Shown: positions 54,538 to 63,106 of the stretch, in pieces
Layout of the letters: the number at the start of each line of letters is the position of its first letter
Numbering within the stretch: the first letter of the stretch is position 1
From: Phaeobacter sp. QD34_24
GTDB taxonomy: Bacteria > Pseudomonadota > Alphaproteobacteria > Rhodobacterales > Rhodobacteraceae
Direction: 5' to 3'
Length of the DNA stretch: 64,000 nt
Assembly: GCF_028890115.1 (NCBI RefSeq)
Contig: NZ_JARCJD010000002.1
Span: forward strand, 62,001-126,000
The notes under the pieces: generated by a model
What the model was told of the DNA's origin: nothing
Seen by the model: the letters and a program-made list of their open reading frames with translations, nothing else
Database searches by the model: none
Translations under genes and position numbers: made by a program

Positions 54538-55329
54538 ATGACCGATAAATCTCCCTCTGATCTTGATGTGGCGCAGCGGCTGGCAGATGCCGCCGGCGCG
54601 GTGATCCTCCCCCATTTCCGAAAGCCTGGCCTTGGTGCCGACAACAAGCTCGCAGCCGGGTTTGACCCTGTGACCGTGGCCGACCGCGATGCCGAACAGG
54701 CCATGCGCGCCGTTCTGGCCGAATTGCGCCCCGAGGACGGGATCCTGGGGGAAGAGTTTCCCGCAGTCGAGGGCCGCTCTGGCCGCACCTGGGTTCTGGA
54801 CCCGATCGACGGCACCCGTGGCTTCATCAGCGGCACACCGACCTGGGGTGTCTTGATCGCGCTGTCCGATGCGACCGGTCCGGTTCTGGGCGTGATCGAC
54901 CAGCCCTATACCGGAGAGCGATTTGTCGGCTGTGCCGACCATGCGCAGATGTCGGGGCCGCATGGGACCTGTGCGCTGGCAACCCGGCAGGGCGCGGCAC
55001 TGGACCAGGCGATCCTTTTTACCACCTTTCCGGAAGTAGGGACCCCGGACGAGCGGTCCGGGTTCGAACGCGTCGCGGCACAGGTTAAGCTGACCCGCTA
55101 CGGCATGGATTGCTATGCCTATGCGCTGCTGGCCGCCGGCCATATCGATCTGGTGATCGAGGCGGGGCTCAACGCCTATGACATCCAGGCGCCCATCGCG
55201 GTGATCGAAGCCGCAGGCGGCATTGTCACCAATTGGCAGGGTGGCCCGGCTCATGATGGCGGGCAGGTTCTGGCGGCGGCGAACAAGGAGCTGCATGCGC
55301 AGGCGCTGGGCTTGCTGCAGGGCGGTTGA
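54538..55329 (+). CDS. hisN: inositol-monophosphatase-family phosphatase, probably histidinol-phosphatase HisN
   Basis: A 263-aa Mg-dependent phosphatase. ILGEEF, WVLDPIDGTRGF and NAYDIQAPI are the three metal-binding motifs of the IMPase superfamily. The DIQAP form and GTPTWGVLIAL are typical of the HisN type that dephosphorylates histidinol phosphate in alphaproteobacteria and actinobacteria. No other his genes are nearby, so inositol or nucleotide phosphatase activity remains possible. ATG 54538 (MTDKSPSD) is chosen within a slightly longer frame. Confidence 0.85.
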   Translation: MTDKSPSDLDVAQRLADAAGAVILPHFRKPGLGADNKLAAGFDPVTVADRDAEQAMRAVLAELRPEDGILGEEFPAVEGRSGRTWVLDPIDGTRGFISGTPTWGVLIALSDATGPVLGVIDQPYTGERFVGCADHAQMSGPHGTCALATRQGAALDQAILFTTFPEVGTPDERSGFERVAAQVKLTRYGMDCYAYALLAAGHIDLVIEAGLNAYDIQAPIAVIEAAGGIVTNWQGGPAHDGGQVLAAANKELHAQALGLLQGG

Positions 55330-55454
55330 AACAGGCTTGAGCGCAGGCTGGATGCCGGGCTATAGCTGAGGGCAGGCCCGAGTCCTTTGCCCGTATTCTG
55401 TCGGACCTTCTTCACACTTCACCACCGAAACGGGCGATATCGGAGTGTGAAACC

Positions 55455-56795
55455 ATGCAGGAAACCCTGATTCAGAATGCCCAGACCGTCATCACCATGG
55501 ATGACGATGCTCGCGTCTTGCACGATGCCGACGTCCTGATCCGGGACGGGCAGATCGCGGCAGTGGGGCAGGGGCTGCAGACCTTTGGGCAGATCGTTTC
55601 GGGGGCGGGCTGCGTGGTGACGCCGGGCCTCGTCAATACCCATCACCATCTCTATCAGAACCTCACCCGCGCCGTTCCCGGCGCGCAGGATGCGCTACTG
55701 TTCGGCTGGCTGCAGCGGCTCTACCCGATCTGGGCGCGCTTCGGCCCGGAGGAGATGTTCGTCTCGGCGCAGCTGGGGTTGGTGGAACTGGCGCTGTCGG
55801 GCTGCACGCTCAGCTCCGATCACCTCTACCTCTATCCAAACGGATCCCGGCTGGAAGATACCATTCATGCCGCCCACGAGGTCGGCCTGCGGTTCCATCC
55901 CACCCGTGGCGCCATGAGCATCGGCGAAAGCAAGGGCGGCCTGCCGCCCGATAGCCTGGTCGAAGAGGAAGGCGCTATCCTGGAGGACATGATCCGGGTG
56001 GTGGACGGGTTCCATGATGCCAGCGAAGGCTCCATGTGCCGGGTCGGGCTGGCGCCGTGCTCTCCCTTCTCGGTCAGCCGCGAGTTGATGCGCGATGCCG
56101 CCCTGCTGGCGCGCGACAAGGGGGTGATGCTGCACACCCATCTGGCGGAAAACGACGAGGATATCGCCTATTCCGAGGCGCAGTTCGGTTGCCGCCCCGG
56201 CCAATACGCCGAGGAGCTGGGCTGGACCGGAGATGACGTCTGGCATGCACATTGCGTGAAACTGGATGCGGCGGAGATCGATCTTTTCGCGCGCACCCGC
56301 ACCGGCGTCGCCCATTGTCCCTGTTCCAACTGTCGCCTTGGCAGCGGTATCGCCCCGGTACGGGGGATGCGCGATGCGGGTGTTCCGGTTGGGCTGGGGG
56401 TGGATGGCTCTGCCAGCAACGACATGGCCAGCCTGATCGGCGAGGCGCGTCAGGCGATGCTGTTGCAGCGGGTGGCAAACGGTGCCGACGCCATGAGCGC
56501 CTATGAGGCGCTGGAGATCGCCACCCGTGGCGGTGCCGACATCCTGGGGCGCCCCGATTGCGGACGGCTTGCCCCTGGCAAACGCGCCGATGTGGCGGTC
56601 TGGGATGTGAGTGGCGTTGCCTCCAGCGGCAGCTGGGATCCGGCGGCGCTTTTACTGGCGGGGCCGAGCCAAGTGAAGCACCTTTTCGTCGAAGGGCGTC
56701 AGATCATCTCGGGCGGTGAGGTCACCAGCATCGACCTGCCGCACCTGCTGGAACGTCACGGGCGGCTCGCCCGCGCCCTGGCAGAGCAGGGCTGA
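55455..56795 (+). CDS. amidohydrolase, probably 8-oxoguanine deaminase
   Basis: A 446-aa metal-dependent deaminase. The motifs are NTHHHLYQNL (HxH metal site), LHTHLAEN, WHAHCVKLD and LGVDGSASND (catalytic Asp). HHHLYQ and SNCRLGSGIAPV match the 8-oxoguanine deaminase group (Pseudomonas Pa0142 type), which converts 8-oxoguanine to urate; related isoxanthopterin or hydroxyatrazine-type enzymes are alternatives. It is convergent with a guanine deaminase only 2 bp away. Confidence 0.83.
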   Translation: MQETLIQNAQTVITMDDDARVLHDADVLIRDGQIAAVGQGLQTFGQIVSGAGCVVTPGLVNTHHHLYQNLTRAVPGAQDALLFGWLQRLYPIWARFGPEEMFVSAQLGLVELALSGCTLSSDHLYLYPNGSRLEDTIHAAHEVGLRFHPTRGAMSIGESKGGLPPDSLVEEEGAILEDMIRVVDGFHDASEGSMCRVGLAPCSPFSVSRELMRDAALLARDKGVMLHTHLAENDEDIAYSEAQFGCRPGQYAEELGWTGDDVWHAHCVKLDAAEIDLFARTRTGVAHCPCSNCRLGSGIAPVRGMRDAGVPVGLGVDGSASNDMASLIGEARQAMLLQRVANGADAMSAYEALEIATRGGADILGRPDCGRLAPGKRADVAVWDVSGVASSGSWDPAALLLAGPSQVKHLFVEGRQIISGGEVTSIDLPHLLERHGRLARALAEQG

Positions 56796-56797
56796 TC

Positions 56798-58108
56798 TCA
56801 GATCTTTTGGCCGCCGATCCAGACCTCGGATATGGCCCGGTCATCGCCCATCATGATCGTGGCAAAGGTGGCTTCCCAAATGTCATTTGCCCTGGCCGCG
56901 CGCTGGGCGATCGCGGGGGTTGAGGCGAGATCCAGCACCACGAGGTCCGCCTCCATGCCCGGTGCGATATTGCCGATCTTGTCATCGAGCCGCAGCGCCC
57001 GGGCCGACCCTTGCGTGGCCAGCCACAGCAGCTCTGCCGCATGCAGGGGCGTTCCGCGCAGCTGGCCGATCTCATAGGCCGCCGCCATGGTGCGCAGCAT
57101 GGAAAAACTGGAGCCGCCGCCGGTGTCCGTGGCAAGGCCGATACGCTGCCCCTCGGCCATCAACCCACCCATGTCAAAGAGACCCGAGCCGATGAAGGTA
57201 TTCGATGTGGGGCAATGCACCAGAGCCGCGCCGTGTTCGCGAAGGCGGTCCCGTTCGCGCGGCTCCAGGTGGATGGCATGGCCATAAACCCCGCGCGCGC
57301 CCAAGAGGCCGAAGCTCTCGTAGGTGTCCAGGTAGTCCCGCGCCTTCGAGAACAGGTCTTTGACCCAGGCGATCTCATCCGTCTGCTCGCTCAGGTGGGT
57401 CTGCATCAGGCAGTCCGGATTGGCGGCCCAAAGCGCACCCATCGCTTCCAGCTGCTCTGGCGTCGAGGTGGGAGAGAACCGCGGCGTGATCGCATATTCA
57501 AGGCGGTCCACCCCGTGCCAGCGGGCAATCAATGCGGCGCTGTCGTCATGGGCGGATTGGGGCGTGTCGCGCAGGCCCTCGGGCGCGTTGCGGTCCATAC
57601 AGGTCTTGCCCGCCACCACCCGTTGCCCGCGGGCCTGGGCGGCGGAAAAGAAGGCATCGACGCTTTCGGGGTGGATGGTGCAATAGCTGCAGACCGTGGT
57701 GGTGCCATGGGCCGCCGTCAGATCCAGATAGCGCGCGGCGACCTCATCGGCGTAGGCGCGGTCTTTGAACCGCATTTCCTCGGGGAAGGTGTAGCTGTTC
57801 AGCCAGTCGATCAGCCGCTTGCCCCAACTGGCGATGATCGCGGTTTGCGGATAATGGACATGGGCATCGACAAAGCCGGCCAGGATCAGCTTGTCCCTGT
57901 GATCGTGGACCTGGGCCTGGGGGAAGCGGTGTTGCAGATCCGCGAAGGCTCCCAGGGCGGTCACCACACCGTTCTGCAACGCGACGGCTTCATGCAGGGT
58001 GGCGGCCTCGTCCGGGGCGGCGGCATCAAAGGGGTTTTGCGCGAAGGACAGGACCTGACCGCGTAGAATATGCTCTGTGCGGGTATCAGGCATGGGTCTT
58101 GTGTTCAT
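56798..58108 (-). CDS. guaD: guanine deaminase
   Basis: A 436-aa amidohydrolase converting guanine to xanthine. VDAHVHYPQTAIIASWGK is the GuaD N-terminal metal motif, followed by QTHLSEQTDEI, YGHAIHLEPRE and LATDTGGGSSFSM. Length and motifs match alphaproteobacterial GuaD. AAGGA lies upstream of ATG 58108. Together with the opposite gene it forms a purine-base deamination pair feeding xanthine and urate. Confidence 0.93.
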   Translation of the reverse strand: MNTRPMPDTRTEHILRGQVLSFAQNPFDAAAPDEAATLHEAVALQNGVVTALGAFADLQHRFPQAQVHDHRDKLILAGFVDAHVHYPQTAIIASWGKRLIDWLNSYTFPEEMRFKDRAYADEVAARYLDLTAAHGTTTVCSYCTIHPESVDAFFSAAQARGQRVVAGKTCMDRNAPEGLRDTPQSAHDDSAALIARWHGVDRLEYAITPRFSPTSTPEQLEAMGALWAANPDCLMQTHLSEQTDEIAWVKDLFSKARDYLDTYESFGLLGARGVYGHAIHLEPRERDRLREHGAALVHCPTSNTFIGSGLFDMGGLMAEGQRIGLATDTGGGSSFSMLRTMAAAYEIGQLRGTPLHAAELLWLATQGSARALRLDDKIGNIAPGMEADLVVLDLASTPAIAQRAARANDIWEATFATIMMGDDRAISEVWIGGQKI

Positions 58109-58245
58109 CTGCAGGTGTCCTTTCGCGCAGGGTGACCAGTCACAGGATATGCGCGACGAGGCTGGGGGTAAATTCCGTCATTGTCATTGTTTTTCGGTAG
58201 CTGCTTCTTCTATTCATGAAACAACCGGCACCAAGGAGGCAGCGC

Positions 58246-59634
58246 ATGAGCAGAGGCGACGAGATCAGCGGATCCGACATCGTGCAGGAGGATGCCTACA
58301 CGCTGGATCGCAAGCATGTGGCGCAGATCCTCTATGCGGTGGATACCAACGATCAGGCTCGCCTTGCGGACCTGATGGAGCCGCTGCATGCGGCCGATAT
58401 CGCCGACCTTCTGGAGCAGATCAACGCCTTTGATCGCGCCCGTCTGATCCGCCTTTATGATCGTGAATTCGACGGTGACATTCTGTCTGAACTGGACGAG
58501 TCGATTCGCGAAGAGGTGATCGCGGTCCTGACGCCTCAGGTTCTGGCCGAGGCGGTGCGCGACCTGGACAGCGACGACGTGGTCGATCTGCTCGAGGACC
58601 TGGAAGAGCCGCAGCAGGAGGCGATCCTGGGGGTGCTGGAGGATTCCGACAGGATCGCGGTCGAACAATCGCTGAGCTATCCAGAGAGTTCGGCCGGCCG
58701 TCTGATGCAGCGCGAAGTGGTGATGGCCCCGGAACACTGGAGCGTGGGGCAAGCCATTGATTTCATGCGCGAGCGTTCCGATCTTCCAGCGCAGTTCTAT
58801 CACGTGGTGGTGGTCGATCCGCGCCTGCATCCCGTGGGCAATGTGACGCTGGGGCGGATCATGTCCTCGCGCCGGGATGTGCCGCTGGTGGACCTCCTGG
58901 AAGAGACCTTTCAGGTGATCCCCGCCGATCAGGATGAAGAGGATGTCGCCTATGCCTTCAACCAGTACCACCTGATTTCGGCCCCCGTGGTGGATGACGA
59001 GGGGCGGCTGGTCGGCGTCATCACCATCGACGACGCCATGGTGGTGCTGGATGAGGAACACGAAGAGGACATCCTGCGCCTGGCCGGTGTCGGCGAGGGC
59101 AGCCTGTCGGACCGGGTGATCAACACCACCAAGCGGCGCTTTCCCTGGCTGGCGGTCAATCTGGTGACGGCGGTGCTGGCCTCGATGGTGATCGCGCTGT
59201 TCGAGGCGACCATCGCGCAGTTTGTTGCCCTTGCGGTGCTGATGCCGATCGTGGCCTCGATGGGCGGGAACGCCGGCACCCAATCGCTGACGGTTGCGGT
59301 GCGGGCGCTGGCAACACGCGACCTTACCGGCTCCAACGTCTGGCGGGTGATCCGGCGCGAAGCCTTGGTCGGGCTGGTCAACGGGCTGATATTCGCGGTG
59401 GTCATGGGGGTGGTCGGGATCGTCTGGTTCGGCTCCCCCATGCTTGGCGCGGTGATCAGCGTCGCGATGGTGATCAATCTGGTCGTCGCCGGTCTGGCCG
59501 GGACGGCGGTGCCGGTTATTCTGGAAAAGGTCGGCGTCGATCCGGCGCTGGCCTCTGGTGCCTTTGTGACCACGGTGACCGATGTGGTGGGCTTCTTTGC
59601 CTTCCTCGGCCTTGCGGCGCTGGTACTCTTGTAG
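58246..59634 (+). CDS. mgtE: magnesium transporter MgtE
   Basis: A 462-aa Mg2+ channel. The N-terminal MgtE_N helical domain (about 25-130), a CBS pair (about 140-265, with HPVGNVTLGRIM and LVGVITIDDAM) that senses cytosolic Mg2+, and five TM helices from about residue 310, including ALAVLMPIVASMGGNAGTQSL read in parts with the conserved pore-lining GGNAGTQ. AAGGAGG precedes ATG 58246, so the upstream ATG at 58216 is not the start. Confidence 0.93.
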   Translation: MSRGDEISGSDIVQEDAYTLDRKHVAQILYAVDTNDQARLADLMEPLHAADIADLLEQINAFDRARLIRLYDREFDGDILSELDESIREEVIAVLTPQVLAEAVRDLDSDDVVDLLEDLEEPQQEAILGVLEDSDRIAVEQSLSYPESSAGRLMQREVVMAPEHWSVGQAIDFMRERSDLPAQFYHVVVVDPRLHPVGNVTLGRIMSSRRDVPLVDLLEETFQVIPADQDEEDVAYAFNQYHLISAPVVDDEGRLVGVITIDDAMVVLDEEHEEDILRLAGVGEGSLSDRVINTTKRRFPWLAVNLVTAVLASMVIALFEATIAQFVALAVLMPIVASMGGNAGTQSLTVAVRALATRDLTGSNVWRVIRREALVGLVNGLIFAVVMGVVGIVWFGSPMLGAVISVAMVINLVVAGLAGTAVPVILEKVGVDPALASGAFVTTVTDVVGFFAFLGLAALVLL

Positions 59635-59661
59635 CTCTGAAGACCTTTGCGGGAGGAGTGA

Positions 59662-60225
59662 ATGACGGATCTTGCTCAGATCAAGGCAGGCGCCCGCAAG
59701 GCCGCCTTTGCGCGGCGCAAGGCGGCGTTTGAGATGAAAAAGCCGGGGGCGGCCGGGCACCTGTCCGAGGTGCTGGCCGGATACCGCGGCGTGCCGCTGG
59801 CAGGCTACATGCCGATCCGCACCGAGATCGATCCCTTGCCCGCCATGGCCGAGGCCGCCGCCCATGGCGATGTCGGCCTGCCGGTGATTGAAGGCGAGGG
59901 GCTGCCGCTGCGGTTCAGCCGCTGGCAGCCGGAGGGCGCGCTGCGCGACGGGCCGTTTGGCGCCAGGGTGCCTGAGGTGGATGACTTTTTCGAGCCCGAG
60001 ATCGTGATCGTGCCGCTGGTGGCCTTTGATGCGTCCGGCGGTCGCCTGGGCTATGGTGGCGGCTTCTATGATCGCACGCTGCAACAGCTGCGCGCGCGCC
60101 GGGCGACCCTGGCGATCGGCTTTGCCTTTGATGCGCAGGAGGCCGACAACCTGCCGCTGGAAGCGACCGATCAGCCGCTCGACATGGTGGTGACGGAAAG
60201 CCGCATCCTGCAGTTTCGGCGCTGA
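59662..60225 (+). CDS. 5-formyltetrahydrofolate cyclo-ligase
   Basis: A 187-aa enzyme making 5,10-methenyl-THF from 5-formyl-THF with ATP. PIRTEIDPLP, the VPLVAFDASGGRLGYGGGFYDRTL signature (read in parts) and a Lys/Arg-rich N-terminus (ARKAAFARRKAAF) identify it. It follows mgtE by 27 bp. Alphaproteobacterial 6S RNA can lie beside this gene, but there is no room for it here. Confidence 0.93.
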   Translation: MTDLAQIKAGARKAAFARRKAAFEMKKPGAAGHLSEVLAGYRGVPLAGYMPIRTEIDPLPAMAEAAAHGDVGLPVIEGEGLPLRFSRWQPEGALRDGPFGARVPEVDDFFEPEIVIVPLVAFDASGGRLGYGGGFYDRTLQQLRARRATLAIGFAFDAQEADNLPLEATDQPLDMVVTESRILQFRR

Positions 60226-60320
60226 ATGCCGGAAAATGTGACGTCATTTCGCGCCGAGACCCCATGCTGCCGCCGTGGCGGGGCTTGCTCCCATCCGCTT
60301 CGAGGCCTAGGAGAGAGGGC

Positions 60321-61139
60321 ATGAGAATACTGTTTCTGGGCGATGTGATGGGCCGCGCCGGGCGCCGCGCCATCACCGAGAACCTGCCGCGCCTGCGCAA
60401 GGAGTGGCGGCTCGATTTCGTGGTGGTCAACGGCGAGAATGCCTCCAATGGCATGGGGCTGAGCGGCGATCACGCAAAGCTGCTGCTGGATGCGGGGGCG
60501 GATTGCCTGACGCTGGGTGATCATGCCTTTGATCAAAAGGACATGCTGCAGTTCATCGAGAAGGAGCCGCGCATCATCCGGCCCATCAACTTTGCCAAGG
60601 GGGCGCCGGGGCGGGGGCACCGGCTGTTCAATGCCGCCGGAGGGCGCAAGGTTCTGGTGACCCAGGCGCTGGGCCAGGTTTTCATGAAACGCGCCTATGA
60701 TGATCCATTCGGGGCGGTCGAAGGCGTGCTGAAGTCCCATCCGCGCGGCGGGTTGGCCCAGGCGGTGATCGTGGACATGCACTGCGAGGCCACCTCTGAA
60801 AAGATGGCGATGGGACATTTCTGCAATGGCAAGGCGTCCCTGGTTGTTGGCACCCACACCCATGTGCCGACTGCGGATGCGCAGATCCTGGCAGGGGGCA
60901 CCGGGTACCTGACGGATGCGGGCATGTGCGGCGATTATGATTCTGTGATCGGTATGGAAAAGGCAGAACCGATGCGCCGTTTCCTGACCGGAATGCCGAA
61001 AAGCCGATTTACCCCGGCAAATGGGGAGGCAACCTTGTCGGGGGTTTTCATCGAAACCGACGACAGGACCGGTGCCGCCAAGGAGATCCGAATGGTGCGC
61101 AATGGTGGCCTGTTGCAAGACGCCGGGCCGCAAGCCTGA
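60321..61139 (+). CDS. TIGR00282/YmdB-family metallophosphoesterase
   Basis: A 272-aa dimetal phosphoesterase. MRILFLGDVMGRAGR (first metal Asp), VVNGENASNGMG, LTLGDHAFDQKD, VDMHCEATSEK and VVGTHTHVPTAD are all family motifs in the right order. Bacillus YmdB hydrolyses 2',3'- or 3',5'-cyclic nucleotides and affects RNA decay and biofilm decisions. ATG 60321 has GGAGAGAGGG upstream; the open frame from 60264 is discarded. Confidence 0.92.
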   Translation: MRILFLGDVMGRAGRRAITENLPRLRKEWRLDFVVVNGENASNGMGLSGDHAKLLLDAGADCLTLGDHAFDQKDMLQFIEKEPRIIRPINFAKGAPGRGHRLFNAAGGRKVLVTQALGQVFMKRAYDDPFGAVEGVLKSHPRGGLAQAVIVDMHCEATSEKMAMGHFCNGKASLVVGTHTHVPTADAQILAGGTGYLTDAGMCGDYDSVIGMEKAEPMRRFLTGMPKSRFTPANGEATLSGVFIETDDRTGAAKEIRMVRNGGLLQDAGPQA

Positions 61140-61320
61140 TCGCGAAGACGTCTGTTCCGCCAATTGGCGCTTTGCCGTAAATTCATCCCGATTTCGAGTT
61201 TGGATCCGGCAAGGATGCTGAAGCCCTTGCCTCTCCATTTCCGATCGGGAAAACTCGGCGCCGGCGTGTCTTGATCGCCGGGGTCCACCCTGCGCAACGA
61301 ATGTGAGTCTATTGCCCGAT

Positions 61321-63099
61321 ATGCAGTCATTTCAAATCGCGGAAAACGGTAGCGCCATTCTTGCGCTCTTGATCGTCGCGGCGATGTTCCTGGCCTTCCT
61401 GAAGGAAAGCTACCCGACCGAAGTTGTGGCGCTGGCGGGCGTATCGCTGATGCTGGTGACGGGGGTGCTTCCCTATGATGCTGCCCTGCCGGTGCTGTCC
61501 AACCCGGCGCCCTGGACGATTGCGGCCATGTTCATCATCATGGGCGCCTTGGTGCGCACAGGCGCGTTGGATGCCTTCACCCAGAGCGCGCGCAAACAGG
61601 CCGAGGTGAACCCGAAGCTGGCCGTTGCCATGTTGATGGGCTTCGTGGTGGGCGCTTCGGCCATCGTCTCCAACACGCCGGTTGTCGTTGTGATGATCCC
61701 GGTCTTTGTACAGATCTCCCGCACGCTGGGTGTCTCTGCCTCAAAGATGCTGATCCCGCTCAGCTATGCGGCCATTCTGGGGGGCACATTGACGCTGATC
61801 GGCACCTCGACGAACCTCTTGGTCGATGGTGTGGCCCGCGCGCAGGGTCTGGCGCCCTTCACCATCTTCGAGGTGACGCCACTGGGGTTGATCCTGGTGG
61901 TCTGGGGCATGATCTACCTGCGCTTCATCTCGCCGCGGCTGCTGCCGGACCGCGACAACCTTGCCAATCTGCTGAGCGACCGCTCCAAGATGAAGTTCTT
62001 CACCGAGGCGGTGATCCCTCCGGAAAGCAACCTGATCGGCCGCGAGGTCACCGGCGTTCAACTGTTCAAACGGCCCGGCGTGCGCCTGATCGACGTCATT
62101 CGCGGCGATGTCTCGCTGCGGCGCAATCTGAAGGGGGTTGAGCTGCAGGTGGGCGACCGGGTGGTCCTGCGCACCCAGATGACCGAGCTGTTGAGCCTGC
62201 AAAGCAACAAGGAGTTGAAGCGGGTCGATCAGGTCTCGGCGGTGGAGACCAAGACGGTGGAGGTGCTGATCACACCCGGCTGCCGCCTGGTGGGGCGTTC
62301 CCTGGGGGCCATGCGCCTGCGCCGCCGCTATGGTGTCTATGTGCTGGCGGTGCATCGGCGCAATCAGAACATCGGCGTGCAACTGGATGATCTGGTGGTG
62401 AGGGTCGGCGATACGCTGCTCTTGGAAGGGGCGCCCGAGGATATTCAGCGCCTTGCCGCGGATACGGATATGGCCGATGTCTCGCAGCCGACACAGCGCG
62501 CCTATCGCCGCAGCCATGCGCCCTATGCGATTGCGGCGCTTCTGGGGATCGTGGTGCTGGCAGCACTTGGGGTGGCACCCATCCTGATGCTGTCGATTGT
62601 TGCGGTGGCGCTGGTGCTGATCGGTCGCTGCATCGACGCGGATGAGGCATTTTCCTTCATCGACGGGCGGTTGCTGGCATTGATCTTTTCCATGCTTGCC
62701 ATCGGTGCGGCGCTGGAAAGTTCCGGCGCGGTCAGCCTGATCGTGAGCTTCCTGGCGCCGGGCCTGTCGGTCCTGCCGCCCTTCCTGCTGGTCTGGGCGG
62801 TCTACCTTCTGACCTCGGTCCTGACCGAGCTGGTCTCCAACAACGCGGTTGCCGTGGTGGTGACGCCGATCGCCATCGGCCTGGCCCAGGCGATGGGACT
62901 GGATCCGCGCCCGCTGGTGGTCGCGGTGATGGTTGCGGCCTCGGCCTCCTTTGCGACGCCGATCGGCTACCAGACCAACATGTTGGTCTATGGTCCGGGG
63001 GGCTACAAGTTCACCGATTTCCTGCGGGTCGGGGTTCCCTTGAACCTTAGCATCGGCCTCCTGGCCTCGGCGGTCATCCCGTTCATCTGGCCGTTGTGA
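61321..63099 (+). CDS. SLC13/DASS-family permease with two RCK_C (TrkA_C) domains
   Basis: A 592-aa permease. Two sets of TM helices flank a central cytoplasmic part with two RCK_C domains (about 215-295 and 310-385; LKGVELQVGDRVVLR and LDDLVVRVGDTLLLEG). The transport signatures SNTPVVVVMIPVF and TELVSNNAVAVVVTPI are the SNT motifs that bind Na+ and anion. The substrate may be sulfate, a dicarboxylate or another anion. ATG 61321 is taken as start; GTG 61303 is possible and neither has a good ribosome site. Confidence 0.88.
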   Translation: MQSFQIAENGSAILALLIVAAMFLAFLKESYPTEVVALAGVSLMLVTGVLPYDAALPVLSNPAPWTIAAMFIIMGALVRTGALDAFTQSARKQAEVNPKLAVAMLMGFVVGASAIVSNTPVVVVMIPVFVQISRTLGVSASKMLIPLSYAAILGGTLTLIGTSTNLLVDGVARAQGLAPFTIFEVTPLGLILVVWGMIYLRFISPRLLPDRDNLANLLSDRSKMKFFTEAVIPPESNLIGREVTGVQLFKRPGVRLIDVIRGDVSLRRNLKGVELQVGDRVVLRTQMTELLSLQSNKELKRVDQVSAVETKTVEVLITPGCRLVGRSLGAMRLRRRYGVYVLAVHRRNQNIGVQLDDLVVRVGDTLLLEGAPEDIQRLAADTDMADVSQPTQRAYRRSHAPYAIAALLGIVVLAALGVAPILMLSIVAVALVLIGRCIDADEAFSFIDGRLLALIFSMLAIGAALESSGAVSLIVSFLAPGLSVLPPFLLVWAVYLLTSVLTELVSNNAVAVVVTPIAIGLAQAMGLDPRPLVVAVMVAASASFATPIGYQTNMLVYGPGGYKFTDFLRVGVPLNLSIGLLASAVIPFIWPL

Positions 63100-63106
63100 C
63101 CGGCGG

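Noticed and set aside
60226-60320. 6S RNA next to the 5-formyl-THF cyclo-ligase gene
   Set aside because: The gaps on both sides (27 and 95 bp) are too short, and no long closing stem was seen.
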